This document shows positions 1-9,452 of a stretch of DNA of 64,000 bases, piece by piece. The position numbers and the translations under genes were made by a program. The notes under the pieces were generated by a model that ran no database searches, was not told the origin of the DNA, and saw only the letters and a list, made by a program, of their open reading frames with translations. The stretch spans positions 186,001 to 250,000 of the forward strand of contig JAMPKV010000003.1 of NCBI GenBank assembly GCA_039962225.1. The letters run 5' to 3'. Positions within the stretch are counted from its first letter, which is position 1. Each line of letters starts with the position of its first letter. The DNA comes from Microcoleus sp. AS-A8. Lineage in GTDB: Bacteria; Cyanobacteriota; Cyanobacteriia; Cyanobacteriales; Coleofasciculaceae.

Positions 1-2151
1 TAAGGAATTATTTTTAAACGACCGATGGGTTTGGTCGAGGAACCAGGTACCCAGCTTGATGTTGTCCTTGGGATTCTCTAGAGCATATTCGTCTAAATTC
101 AGGTTTTTAGCAGCCCAGGCTCCCGTACTGGGCATCATCTGCATTAAGCCAACGGCACCCGCCTTGGAACGAATATCGGGTTCAAATCGGGACTCTTGCC
201 GAATTAAAGCGGTCACGAGCAAGGGATTCAAATCGCGCTTTTGTGCCTGTTCTTCAATAACTTCCACAAAGGGAAAGGGATACAAGGCGTGCCAGTAAGC
301 GAGTTGTTGCTTGATTTCCTGGTACTGAGCTTGCTCTTCGGGGGTATCTCTATCCTCCAGTTTGGCAATTTTGGCAATTCCTTCTAGGTAGTCCCCTGCC
401 CCGACGCGCATGATGCCATCGGTAAACTGTTCGGCTACGGTTGGCTCTAGACGGTTTTGAAATTCGGCTTGCCAGAGAGTCCAAGCGTCCTGGTCTTGAC
501 CCAACTGGTAGAGTTCTTTCAACGCTGGAGAACCCACAGGCAGTTCAGGTCGTGTGGCAGGCAACACCACTTGAGGGTCGAACTTTCGCACGGTGCGGAA
601 GTCTCCTACATTCCAGCCTAGCTGCACAGCCGAGCGCCAAGCGTAGTAGGACTGGGGATATTTGGCAATCACCTGCTCAAACGCATGTTTCGCCTCCTGC
701 CTAAGCCCTAGCTTGCTAGCCCATTTCCCCGCCCAAAAACCCGCCTGACGAGCTGGCTCACTGTTGGGGTTGGATACCATAATCGGCTGTGCCCATTGCA
801 AGGCTGCTCGTATGTCTCCAGCCTTGGCTTTCACTTGAGCCATCTGCCAGCGATATTCGGCGGCGGCATCAGAATTTCCTTGTTGGGTGAGCAACAATTC
901 ACGAGCTTGGTTAGCCGCTCGGGTAATACCCAAGTGGTCTAGAATTTCAGCGCGTGCGAGCAAAGCCTCACCGGCTCGCTCTGGGAATTGCTGAATGACT
1001 TGGTCAAGTTTAGGGATTGTCTCTTCAGTGCGTTCAAGTTTGGCTAACTGAATGACGGCACTCGCTGCTTCTTCAGCTTTGGGAAAGTCACGCACCAGTT
1101 TTTTGTAGGCACGTTTAGCGGATTGCCCCTTGTGGGCATACTGAAGTGCTAGAGCCGATAGGTAGGCGTTGCGGGGGGTGTATTCGGCTTGGGCGTAAGC
1201 GGTACTGGCTTGAGTATATTTCCGGTCATTCCAGTAGCCGAGTGCGATCGCTTCCCAATCATCTGGCTTAATTTTGTCACGGTCTCTCTTTCTTGGGGAG
1301 CGACCGTATTGAGTAACGAGTCGATCTAATACTGGGGTAATTTCTGGTGAGTCAAAGGCATATCTAGCAACCAATACCATCAGTTGGGGCTGATTGGGAT
1401 TTTGCTGAAGCCGTTGTCTGGCGATTTCCAGAATGCGCGGGTGAGACGGAAATTTCTCCATTGCTCGCGCCCAATATTGGGGGTCGTCGGGCGAGAAGGA
1501 ATACCAGTGTCGTGAAATTTCCATCAGGGGATTCCTATAATACGCCTCGCTCGATTTTTCCCAATATTTGGGATTCCCTGAGGAGAGGGCATACAGGGCT
1601 TCAGCGGCGACTGGCTGATCCGGATAGCGTTTGAGTATATCTTCCCAAGCTGACCGAGCTTTGGCTTTATTGCCCGTGAGTTCGTAAGCTTGTGCGCGTT
1701 TGAGGGCAATATGCCCTGCCAATACAGGATAGTCCCACTCTAATCCTTCCAACCAACGAAGTGCTTTTTCCCCTTGTTTTTGCTCAATTAAATCCGCTGC
1801 TAACAGATAACGCGCACGAAGGTGGTCAAGGGATGGTGTGCCCACAGAGAAGGTGGGTTCCGCCTCCCGTTTCGCTAAGGCTTCCAGTTGTGCTGCACGC
1901 TTTTGTGGGGATAGCGATACGAGTTGCAGGACTGGAGTATTGATCGGTTTTCCCCGCAGTAAAGGGCTTTGTTCCTGGAACGGTAACCCGATTGTCCATT
2001 GGTGTATGTGCTTGTTATACTTCGTGCCTAAGAGGCTTACTCCAATCAGCAGCGCACAGAGTCCAGCACCAGAAGCAAGTGCCAGTTGTTTTCTCCGTTG
2101 CATGTGCCGTGAAGGATTGTAGCGGGAGAAAATCAGACGTGACTTTTGCAT
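1..2151 (-). CDS. Soluble lytic murein transglycosylase, 3' end outside window
   Basis: This minus-strand frame stays open for 717 codons to the window edge, so the C-terminus is missing. The start at 2151 has an AGAGG Shine-Dalgarno-like stretch just upstream. The protein begins with basic residues, then a hydrophobic segment (about residues 24-42) that would anchor or export it. Several hundred residues of TPR-like helical repeats follow, as in Slt-type enzymes. The catalytic region shows ALIRQESRFEPD with the presumed general acid Glu653, then AGAVGLMQMMPSTG, the signature of the lysozyme-like SLT domain. Such enzymes cleave peptidoglycan glycan strands to 1,6-anhydromuropeptides during wall turnover. 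Family assignment is strong; the precise physiological role is inferred. Confidence 0.93.
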   Translation of the reverse strand, partial: MQKSRLIFSRYNPSRHMQRRKQLALASGAGLCALLIGVSLLGTKYNKHIHQWTIGLPFQEQSPLLRGKPINTPVLQLVSLSPQKRAAQLEALAKREAEPTFSVGTPSLDHLRARYLLAADLIEQKQGEKALRWLEGLEWDYPVLAGHIALKRAQAYELTGNKAKARSAWEDILKRYPDQPVAAEALYALSSGNPKYWEKSSEAYYRNPLMEISRHWYSFSPDDPQYWARAMEKFPSHPRILEIARQRLQQNPNQPQLMVLVARYAFDSPEITPVLDRLVTQYGRSPRKRDRDKIKPDDWEAIALGYWNDRKYTQASTAYAQAEYTPRNAYLSALALQYAHKGQSAKRAYKKLVRDFPKAEEAASAVIQLAKLERTEETIPKLDQVIQQFPERAGEALLARAEILDHLGITRAANQARELLLTQQGNSDAAAEYRWQMAQVKAKAGDIRAALQWAQPIMVSNPNSEPARQAGFWAGKWASKLGLRQEAKHAFEQVIAKYPQSYYAWRSAVQLGWNVGDFRTVRKFDPQVVLPATRPELPVGSPALKELYQLGQDQDAWTLWQAEFQNRLEPTVAEQFTDGIMRVGAGDYLEGIAKIAKLEDRDTPEEQAQYQEIKQQLAYWHALYPFPFVEVIEEQAQKRDLNPLLVTALIRQESRFEPDIRSKAGAVGLMQMMPSTGAWAAKNLNLDEYALENPKDNIKLGTWFLDQTHRSFKNNSL

Positions 2152-2898
2152 AGGACCTCTTAGTGATGCATACCCATCTCAAATTTGACCCAGGATGGTG
2201 GGAGCATAGTTATGTAGGATACCAGTTGCCAGATCAAAAACCTTAGTCTCGGCGGGAACAGGTTCATTTTACTCCTTACTTATTAGGGGATGGGGTCTGT
2301 CCTTTACGGTCTGAGGAATAGCTCAAAAGACGCAGCTTTGGCTTACAGCGTCGGTCCACAGGTTTCGTTTAATCCGAACAAGGCATCAAGGGCGAAGGGC
2401 GACTGAAAAACCCTTGGTTACTTCCCATTACGTCTGAGAAATGAGTGTTCTGAGCGTCATATTTCTGTTTCCCATCAACTCAACTGGCAAACCGAAATTA
2501 TACAGTTTCCATACAAATAATAACAGCTACTTCGCAGTCCTTAAAGACAGGTTACACTCTGCAAAGAAAAATCCCAAACTCTATCCTTGAGGGGGTTACA
2601 GCTATACGAAGAATATTATTTACCATTTTATGTTCAAGATTTATAATACAATTCGGGAATTGCATCAACCTTAAGGCAGATTGGGAATGCCGAAAAATGA
2701 CTGGGATATAGAAGCCAGAGAGCAGGGTTTTTGATTATTCTTCACATCACCCCGAACTAAAATCTAAAATTACAACGTAAGTCAGTTTCTAATCCCCAAT
2801 CCCCCGCTCTCCCCGCCTCGGATGATCTCCAGCCCCAATCCCTCACTCTCCCCCTCCCCCTTCTTGGCACTCAGAGGTTTATGGAAACAGATTTGGTA
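2152..2898. other. Intergenic region, no gene seen
   Basis: No credible coding frame is visible in about 750 bases. A plus-strand frame running into the next gene from 2822 is low-complexity and lies antisense to the pentapeptide gene. At about 2790-2870 there is C-rich, roughly heptameric sequence (CCCCAATCCC-like), resembling the short tandem repeats of filamentous cyanobacteria. Confidence 0.5.
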
Positions 2899-4137
2899 TC
2901 AAAAGGGTGGGGGAGTTTCGGGTTTAGGTCGTCTTTTTTGTCCGAGTCGCCTAAACACATATTCATACTGGACTTTATCAAACTTCGTCTCATTCGTAAT
3001 CCCCCAGTCTTCAATACAGGCTGCTACAAGACGAGCTCCGGTTAGATCGGCTCCATCTAAGTGCGCTTGCATAAGCTTGGCTTTGGATAAATTGGCTGAC
3101 TGTAAATTGGCTTCAGTGAGATCGGCACCCACAAAGCTAGCTTCTACTAAGTTGGCTCCCCGCAAATTGATGCCTCGTAGGAAGCAATGGTCGAAGTTTT
3201 GATTCTGTCCTTCTCCTGTAACAACTAATTGCCGCACTTGTTCGTTCTCTAGGTAAGTCCCTCCCACACAAGCCAGAGATAGCTTTTGGGCCTGGAACCA
3301 ACAGGTACGAGTCAGAGTTGCTCGTCTAAAACTGGTGCTTTCGAGGGTGGCTTGAGTGAAATCGGCATCCGTTAAATTGGCTCCTCGAAAACAGGTACCA
3401 CCAATCGCGGCAAAGGTAATCGTGAGTTGGCGAAGGAATGTATATTTGGGGTCTCCCGCAAAGGCTTTCCAGCTCACAGAAGCCGACAATCCTGCCGCAG
3501 CCATTGCTATAGCCACACCCACAGCCGCCGCTACACTTCCCGTCACTGCGGTTGTTTCAGAAGACGTGATGGCCACACTCATACCCGCCGCCGTGGCAGC
3601 TGCTCCTGCTACAACCACAGCCGAACCCGCCCCGGCACCCGCCCCAGCCGCTGATGCCACCATGGCGATCGCAACAGCCCCAACGGCGGTAGCCAAGGCG
3701 GAGACAATCACAGTTCCCCCCCCCAGGGTTCCTAAAGCGGCGGCTGCCGTAACCCCCACGACTAATAGTATTGAGCCTGCGTTCACTAAACCTTGGCGGA
3801 GCGTTACTGTCATGCAAACTGCTAACGTCGTTAAGACAACGACACCTGCCAGGAGTTGAATGGGGTCTTGATGAGTTAACGCACCTCCTGTAATGACCCC
3901 CGCCCAGGCGGAAGCCCATCCTGATAGAGCCGATAGCAATAAGGAAACGCCGAGAAAAATAAGGGCCCAACCCGGTTCCCGCCCCGCTTGTGCCTGACTA
4001 AAGTTAGCCTCCACAAGAAGGGTGTTGGTAAAATCGGCTCCTCGGATATCAGCGTAACTAAAGTTGGCACCGGCAAGGTCTTTCCGTCCTTTGAAAGATC
4101 GACCTCGCAGATTTTGACCGGAGAAGTCCAAAGTCAT
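2899..4137 (-). CDS. Pentapeptide-repeat protein with a central membrane domain
   Basis: The 412-residue product starts with A(D/N)xxx pentapeptide repeats (FSGQN LRGRS FKGRK ... GANFS YADIR GADFT). It is then interrupted by a long Ala/Gly/Val-rich hydrophobic stretch, about residues 55-215, that should contain several transmembrane helices. Pentapeptides resume at about 255-375 (GANLT DADFT ... GANLV EASFV GADLT). The right-handed quadrilateral beta-helix formed by such repeats is a scaffold; membrane-anchored versions are common in cyanobacteria and mostly have no known function. The segment is very GC-rich and Ala-rich, which gives long spurious frames on other strands. The 3' end runs into C-rich sequence. 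Function is unknown. Confidence 0.88.
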   Translation of the reverse strand: MTLDFSGQNLRGRSFKGRKDLAGANFSYADIRGADFTNTLLVEANFSQAQAGREPGWALIFLGVSLLLSALSGWASAWAGVITGGALTHQDPIQLLAGVVVLTTLAVCMTVTLRQGLVNAGSILLVVGVTAAAALGTLGGGTVIVSALATAVGAVAIAMVASAAGAGAGAGSAVVVAGAAATAAGMSVAITSSETTAVTGSVAAAVGVAIAMAAAGLSASVSWKAFAGDPKYTFLRQLTITFAAIGGTCFRGANLTDADFTQATLESTSFRRATLTRTCWFQAQKLSLACVGGTYLENEQVRQLVVTGEGQNQNFDHCFLRGINLRGANLVEASFVGADLTEANLQSANLSKAKLMQAHLDGADLTGARLVAACIEDWGITNETKFDKVQYEYVFRRLGQKRRPKPETPPPF

Positions 4138-4210
4138 GTTGTAGATGCACTGAGCTATGGCACATTGGTTGATAAAGGCATACCATAAAACTTGTGTTTA
4201 GAGGGAACTG

Positions 4211-4435
4211 ATGGAGCGCTCAAAAATTGTAGCCATTCTTACAGGTGCGATTTCTGTACTGCTAGCGATCGCCTATCTTATTTTGGTTCAGCTATTAGAT
4301 TTTCGAGGCGAAATGATTCCAGCTCCCGTGGGTGAACTAGCGCCAACCGTGGAACTGGTGTCTCAAAACTCGCTTCATCTGCTTGCCTTTCATCCCCCAA
4401 CTCTTTTACCACTAGGAGCAACTGCGATCAAGTGA
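4211..4435 (+). CDS. Small membrane protein, function unknown
   Basis: A 74-residue protein with one N-terminal transmembrane helix (about residues 6-28, IVAILTGAISVLLAIAYLIL) and a short soluble tail rich in Pro and Leu. It lies divergent from the pentapeptide gene and 11 bases upstream of the likely PanE-like start, so the two may share a transcript. I recall similar small single-helix proteins in other cyanobacteria but assign no function. Confidence 0.6.
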   Translation: MERSKIVAILTGAISVLLAIAYLILVQLLDFRGEMIPAPVGELAPTVELVSQNSLHLLAFHPPTLLPLGATAIK

Positions 4436-4446
4436 ATTAATTGTGT

Positions 4447-5415
4447 ATGGTTTCTACGACTCGAAAAGGCGATCGCCGTTATGCCATCCTGGGGACGGGT
4501 GCGTTAGGTGGGTACTACGGTGCTTGCTTGCAACGAGTAGGTCTAGAGGTACACTTCCTGCTGCATCACGATTACCAACACGTTAGAGAGCAGGGTTTAG
4601 TAATTGAGTCACCCGATGGGTACTTCACTCTCCCCTACGTTAATGCTTATGGCGATGCCGCCAAAATGCCAGCTTGTGATGTGGCGATTGTGGCACTCAA
4701 GACCACACAAAATCATCTACTACCTGACATGCTGCCCCCTGTAGTCAAAGACGACGGTGTTGTTTTAGTGCTGCAAAATGGCATGGGGATAGAACAGGAA
4801 GTCGCCCAACTTGTCGGCTCACAACGGGTTATGGGGGGCTTGTGTTTTCTCTGTTCCAATAAGGTGGGGCCAGGATATATCCACCACCTGGATTACAAAC
4901 AAATTACCCTGGGCGAATATCTTCCAGACTATCAACCCGGTGGCTTAACACAGCGGATGCGTCAGGTTGCCGATGATTTTGAACGTGCAGGTATCCCCAT
5001 CACGTTGGCGGAAGACTTGCTGTTGGCTCGTTGGCAAAAATTGGTGTGGAATATTCCCTACAATGGGCTTTCTGTGGTACTCGATGCCACAACAAATGAG
5101 CTGATGGCCGATCAGTATACCCGATCGCTCGTTGAACAGCTCATGGGAGAAGTGGTTGCGGGTGCGGCGGCTACGAATCGTAAAATTAGCGATCGCTTTA
5201 TTCAAACAATGCTCGATTATACGGAAAAGATGACGCCGTATCGTACCAGCATGAAAATTGACTACGACGAAAGGCGTCCCTTAGAAGTAGAGGCAATTGT
5301 TGGTAATCCCTTACGGGTTGCCACAGCAGCCGGTACTGATTTGCCGCTCATTTCGATGCTTTACCGTCAACTCAAGTTTCTCGATGTGCAAAACCGCCGC
5401 TTGAATGCTGATTAG
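4447..5415 (+). CDS. PanE/ApbA-family ketopantoate reductase-like protein
   Basis: The product of about 322 residues opens with a Rossmann NAD(P)-binding motif, AILGTGALGGYYG, preceded by a short basic leader. It continues with VAIVALKTTQN and VLVLQNGMG, both typical of 2-dehydropantoate 2-reductases. A later ARWQKLVWNIPYNGLS segment contains the conserved Lys and Asn of the ApbA C-terminal domain. The family reduces ketopantoate to pantoate with NADPH for pantothenate and CoA synthesis, though many paralogs act on other 2-keto acids. A TTG two codons upstream (4441) is an alternative start; I prefer the ATG at 4447. Whether this is the housekeeping panE cannot be decided from sequence alone. 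Confidence 0.85.
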   Translation: MVSTTRKGDRRYAILGTGALGGYYGACLQRVGLEVHFLLHHDYQHVREQGLVIESPDGYFTLPYVNAYGDAAKMPACDVAIVALKTTQNHLLPDMLPPVVKDDGVVLVLQNGMGIEQEVAQLVGSQRVMGGLCFLCSNKVGPGYIHHLDYKQITLGEYLPDYQPGGLTQRMRQVADDFERAGIPITLAEDLLLARWQKLVWNIPYNGLSVVLDATTNELMADQYTRSLVEQLMGEVVAGAAATNRKISDRFIQTMLDYTEKMTPYRTSMKIDYDERRPLEVEAIVGNPLRVATAAGTDLPLISMLYRQLKFLDVQNRRLNAD

Positions 5416-5472
5416 CTTAAAATCTTGATTTAATCATTCATTTTCTCATTGAATAAATCACTTCAATTCGGC

Positions 5473-5955
5473 TCACTCTGCACAGGGTAATGAAAAGTTT
5501 TTCCACTGGCTAGAGGTTGAAAGGCTGGCGGTAAAAGCCACATTTGGATAACATTTGTATTCAATTAAAAAGGGGACGTAACTGATTTCCTTTTCGGGAG
5601 CGATAAAAACCGGTCGCGTTTGAGTTTCCTTCCAAGGGGAAACTTTTCCTGTTGCTGGTGTTGTATACCCCTTACCATCAACAACAAGTCTTATTTTCTG
5701 CGGTGGGACTAATTGGTTTGGCGGTGGAGTTTGATTTCCCCTAACCTTAACAGTGACGAGAATATCCATATCCATACCGTAGGGGTTGGGAAGTGGAGAG
5801 AGGGGAGATAGTTTATTAGTCGAACGGTCAAACACTTGAAGCGTAATGTCTTCAATTTTCAGCCGATTCTGATTTTGCTCCAAAGCGTAACCTGTTGATG
5901 CGATTAAGCCGATGAGCAACAATCCGATTATAAAAATTCGTAAGAATTTTATCAT
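5473..5955 (-). CDS. Secreted or lipid-anchored hypothetical protein
   Basis: A 160-residue protein with a clear signal peptide or anchor (about residues 4-24, LRIFIIGLLLIGLIASTGYA) ending in a plausible Ala-x-Ala-like cleavage site. The mature part is beta-rich with no motif I recognise; it resembles a small extracytoplasmic beta-sandwich. It converges with the reductase gene upstream on the map and diverges from the cyclase-family gene at 5994. No function is proposed. Confidence 0.65.
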   Translation of the reverse strand: MIKFLRIFIIGLLLIGLIASTGYALEQNQNRLKIEDITLQVFDRSTNKLSPLSPLPNPYGMDMDILVTVKVRGNQTPPPNQLVPPQKIRLVVDGKGYTTPATGKVSPWKETQTRPVFIAPEKEISYVPFLIEYKCYPNVAFTASLSTSSQWKNFSLPCAE

Positions 5956-5993
5956 TTATTCTAATTCCTTTTCTCCCCAATCAAGGGAACTTT

Positions 5994-6743
5994 ATGGACA
6001 GTCAATCACCCAATAACCTACCGACTAATACTCCTTTACCCTTAACCATTACCATCAGGCAAATCGTTCATCTTTCTCACATTATTGACCCCACCATTCC
6101 TCTTTGGCCTGGTGACCCACCTGTAGAATTTGAAACCGTCGCTGAGTTGGATCAACAGGGTTATAATCTGCGGCGTTTCTCACTTGGGGAACATAGCGGT
6201 ACGCACATGAATGCGCCTAATAGTTTCTATCCCCAAGGCATGAGCATTGACCAATACCCAGCCGAGTCATTGATAACCCAAGCAGTAGTTATTGATATTC
6301 GCCAGCAGGCAGCAACGAATCCTGATTATGTGCTTACAATATCTGATGTTCTGACATGGGAGCAACAATACGGTCAGATTCCGCCAAAAAGTGTGGTGTT
6401 GCTGTTCACGGGATGGCAGTCAAAGTGGTCTGATAAGGCAGCATTTTTCAATGAAGATGCTTCTGGAGGGATGCATTTCCCAGGTTTTGGCAGTGAGGCA
6501 ACTCAGTTTTTAGTTTCACAGCGCCAGATTGCTGGAGTAGGGATTGATACCCATGGTGTGGATTCCGGTCAGGATACAACTTTGGCTACCAATTATTTAG
6601 TTTTAGAACAGCCTCGCATCGTGCTAGAAAATTTGACGAATCTAGACCAATTACCTGCGATCGGTACAATATTAGTGATTGGTATTCTGCGTCTCTTGGG
6701 TGGTACTGGCTCCCCTGTTGCAGTGTTGGCATTGCTGCCTTAA
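5994..6743 (+). CDS. Cyclase-family (kynurenine formamidase-like) metal hydrolase
   Basis: The 249-residue protein carries the family's core: HIIDPTIPLWPGDPP near the N-terminus, then HSGTHMNAPNSF, the expected HxGTHxDxP metal-binding motif with Asn where most members have Asp. A later VGIDTHGVDSG segment matches the second conserved region. The family (PF04199) includes bacterial KynB and several cyclic-amide or ester hydrolases. Substrate is unknown; no tryptophan-catabolism genes lie nearby. The Asp-to-Asn change may shift metal use or activity. Confidence 0.85.
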   Translation: MDSQSPNNLPTNTPLPLTITIRQIVHLSHIIDPTIPLWPGDPPVEFETVAELDQQGYNLRRFSLGEHSGTHMNAPNSFYPQGMSIDQYPAESLITQAVVIDIRQQAATNPDYVLTISDVLTWEQQYGQIPPKSVVLLFTGWQSKWSDKAAFFNEDASGGMHFPGFGSEATQFLVSQRQIAGVGIDTHGVDSGQDTTLATNYLVLEQPRIVLENLTNLDQLPAIGTILVIGILRLLGGTGSPVAVLALLP

Positions 6744-6750
6744 TTTCATG

Positions 6751-6843
6751 TTAGGACTTACGCAAAGCCTCTATTTGTAGGGTGTGTTAGCGCAGCGTAA
6801 CGCACTCTAAGCGCTATAGATGGTGTAGCTGCGTAAGTCCTGA
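6751..6843. repeat. MITE-like element, copy 1, with terminal inverted repeats
   Basis: The left end TTAGGACTTACGC and right end GCGTAAGTCCTGA are inverted repeats with one mismatch, bounding 93 bases. The interior (from CTCTATTTGTAG through TGTGTTAGCGCAGCGTAACGCAC to CTATAGATGGTGTAGCTGCG) is nearly identical to bases 16595-16671, so this is a dispersed non-coding repeat. A shorter relative lies at 22219. The rest of the 6744-7111 gap shows no gene. Confidence 0.85.
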
Positions 6844-7111
6844 TGTGTCAGCTTCTATCAACAAGATAGTAGAAAGAAATATAAGCTGTGTTTTAAGCGG
6901 GGAGGACTAACTATCAAACGAGTCAATGCTATTGAGATTGAAACAGTTTGGTGAGACAAAACGTTTGGGCTTTATCCAGGGGACAGGACATCACTTCAAA
7001 GTACAAAATCCTTGACAAAAACATCTGAGCAGTTAGGCTGAAACTACCGTTGCACCAATTTTTTCCTGCGAAAGTTTTTCCTACTGATAGAAAATTGGCT
7101 CAGACAACCCC

Positions 7112-7708
7112 ATGCTCAAAAACGTTTTTGTTCCCGATCGCATTTTTACCGTATCAAACCTTCTATCTCCAGAAGAGTGCGCTGAGTATATCACCTTAAC
7201 CGAGAACATTGGCTACACCCCTGCGGGTCTTACCGTTGGCAAGGATGAATATATGATGGCTCCTAATGTTCGCAATAACGATCGCGTAATCCTGGATGAC
7301 GAACAACGTGCAGCAGACTTATGGTGTCGTATCGCGGAGTATGTTCCCACCCGAATCGATAACTGGACGGCAATCGGACTGAATGAACGTTTACGATTTT
7401 ACCGCTACGACCCCGGTCAGCGCTTTGCACCCCATGGGGATGGTTCTTATATGCGGAGAAATGGTGACCATAGCCGATTAACGTTTATGATTTACCTCAA
7501 TGATGGCTTTGAAGGGGGCGACACTCGCTTCTATCTGAACCACAACTACTTTGAATTACTCGATCCGAATGTGATACCTGATGTATCTGTAGTGCCTGAG
7601 ACAGGTATGGCTCTGTGTTTCCGCCATGAGCTACGGCATGAGGGTGCTCGCGTGATCCAGGGTAGAAAATACGTCCTACGCTCAGATGTAATGTACGCTG
7701 TGATGTGA
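7112..7708 (+). CDS. 2-oxoglutarate/Fe(II) oxygenase, prolyl 4-hydroxylase type
   Basis: The 198-residue protein has the facial triad of Fe(II)/2OG dioxygenases: His108 and Asp110 in APHGDGS, and His176 in RHEGARV. Lys184 in GRKYVLRSDVMY is the likely 2-oxoglutarate anchor. The length and the FYRYDPGQRFAPH lead-in fit the P4Hc group, which hydroxylates prolyl or other side chains, or free substrates. No substrate protein is evident nearby. The gene stands alone after a 368-base gap holding a MITE and converges with the GTPase gene. Confidence 0.87.
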   Translation: MLKNVFVPDRIFTVSNLLSPEECAEYITLTENIGYTPAGLTVGKDEYMMAPNVRNNDRVILDDEQRAADLWCRIAEYVPTRIDNWTAIGLNERLRFYRYDPGQRFAPHGDGSYMRRNGDHSRLTFMIYLNDGFEGGDTRFYLNHNYFELLDPNVIPDVSVVPETGMALCFRHELRHEGARVIQGRKYVLRSDVMYAVM

Positions 7709-7739
7709 CGCGGCAAGTGAGTTAAAGAAACAGAAATTT

Positions 7740-9290
7740 TTACCAATCACTGGGTTTATTGGGTTCTTCTTGTTCCGTCGATTGGCTTTCTAACGGTTTG
7801 ATAACTCGTGCGATCGCTTCTTGCACAAATGCCTTGATAAACTCATCCTTACGGTTGAGCTGAAATTGTCGCTGCACCACTTCAGTAATCCCCCCATCTC
7901 CCCAATCTTGATCGTTGCGGAAGTATTCAATAAAACTCTTCCCTGCAATTCGCGTCAGATAAGCGGCGGTAACTCCCTGAATTGCCTTTCCAATCACTAT
8001 CGTTGCCACATTCAATCGCAACGCCGTCGAAAGCAGCTCAATCGCACCTCGGACAATCCCCAAACTCACCATGGTTTTTCCCAAAGATAGCGCCAGTTCT
8101 TTGCCTCGCTCCATATTCAGTTCACAACCGTAAATTTTGCCAATTTCCACAACCATTTGGGCATTCACCGCAGCGGCGGCTAATAAATCCAATCCTGGTA
8201 AGGGGGTTACAGCAATTACCCCCGCGCTAATCCATTGGAAGCGTTCCACCACCTTCTCCGCTTGTCGTCTGCGCTGGTTGTCGATCAGGCGTCGAGCTTC
8301 TTCCCCTAAGCGCTGAGATTGCAGCAGAATATTGTCAGCGACTAAGTCTTCTCCTTCTGAGCGCAGCACCGCCGCAAGGCGTCGGATTAACGGCATCACA
8401 TCGGGTTCGGGTTGAAAGATTTCGCCATTTTCTAGACGAACCGCTTGGGGATTAGCGGCAATTGCCACCACATCCATCACAGCAATAAACCCCTTGACTC
8501 GCTGCCGCAACCGCGCCAGAATCGTTTCTTTATCGTCTTCAGAATACAGGTCTGTTTTGTTGAAGACTAGGATACTGCGCTTGCCAATCTCTGCCAAGCG
8601 GCGCAGGGGTTCATATTCCGACTGCCGCAAGTCATTATCGACCACAAACAGCAATAAATTGGCTTCGGTTGCCAGTTCTCGTGCTAATTGCTCTCGTTGG
8701 GTACCGACGACACCCGCTTCTAAAATTCCGGGTGTATCAGTAATCAAAATCTGACGTTCTAATCCCTTCAACTTCAGACTATACGTCTCTCCCTCCCCCG
8801 TCGTCCCCATGGGTGCACCCACTTTCCCCACCATCCGCCCCATCAAGGCATTCACCAGTGAGGTTTTACCCGCCGAACCTGTCCCAAATACCACCACTTG
8901 GATTTCTCCACGGGATAGGATGGATGCAATTTCCCGCGATCGCGCAATTAACTCTTGCCGCACCACCTCATCCTGAATCTGTGTTACCTGTTTTTGCACT
9001 GCCTTCAGGGTTTCTTCTGCCGCCTCAGTCTTCTCTTCTGGGACTCTTGGTGTTCTGCGGCGTTGGCGTGATTTCTGTTTGGAGCGCCCAAACAGCCCCA
9101 AATAATAGATAAAGGCAAAGATTAACAGCCCTAGCAGGACAATCACCACAAATAGCAGTAAATTGGCTAGCAGAGGGGATGTCCACGAAATTTGGGTATA
9201 TAGGCTGCTAAGAGAATAAATCAGCCATAGTATTAGCACCAGAATTAGGCTAATACCAATAATGAGCGTCAATAAGCGCGACAGAGGCAT
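7740..9290 (-). CDS. Membrane-anchored GTPase with DUF697 domain (YcjF-like)
   Basis: Two N-terminal transmembrane helices (about residues 5-30 and 40-66) precede a basic linker and an Era-like GTPase domain. That domain has a P-loop GTGSAGKTSLVNAL (about 136-149), G3 DTPGIL, and G4 NKTD. The C-terminal part (about 345-500) includes PLPGLDLLAAAAVNAQM and a Gly/Ala-rich segment typical of DUF697. Such proteins are common in cyanobacteria and are thought to act at membranes, possibly in stress response; the role is not established. An unusual G1 (GSAGKTS) still fits nucleotide binding. Confidence 0.87.
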   Translation of the reverse strand: MPLSRLLTLIIGISLILVLILWLIYSLSSLYTQISWTSPLLANLLLFVVIVLLGLLIFAFIYYLGLFGRSKQKSRQRRRTPRVPEEKTEAAEETLKAVQKQVTQIQDEVVRQELIARSREIASILSRGEIQVVVFGTGSAGKTSLVNALMGRMVGKVGAPMGTTGEGETYSLKLKGLERQILITDTPGILEAGVVGTQREQLARELATEANLLLFVVDNDLRQSEYEPLRRLAEIGKRSILVFNKTDLYSEDDKETILARLRQRVKGFIAVMDVVAIAANPQAVRLENGEIFQPEPDVMPLIRRLAAVLRSEGEDLVADNILLQSQRLGEEARRLIDNQRRRQAEKVVERFQWISAGVIAVTPLPGLDLLAAAAVNAQMVVEIGKIYGCELNMERGKELALSLGKTMVSLGIVRGAIELLSTALRLNVATIVIGKAIQGVTAAYLTRIAGKSFIEYFRNDQDWGDGGITEVVQRQFQLNRKDEFIKAFVQEAIARVIKPLESQSTEQEEPNKPSDW

Positions 9291-9452
9291 GAATCAGTTC
9301 GGCTGTTTGTTCATATTCTAAAACGCAGCCGTCAGAGCGACCCTCTTTACTGAGGCTGGGAATTGACGCAGATGAATTTGAGTTCAAGCTCTTTAAAGCC
9401 GAGGATTAGCTATACTCTGTAGTTGGCAGTTGGCGAAAACAAAGGAAATATC

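Noticed and set aside
3356-3970. Several long frames opposite the pentapeptide gene
   Set aside because: They come from the Ala/Gly-rich GC-biased membrane segment and show low-complexity translation without motifs.
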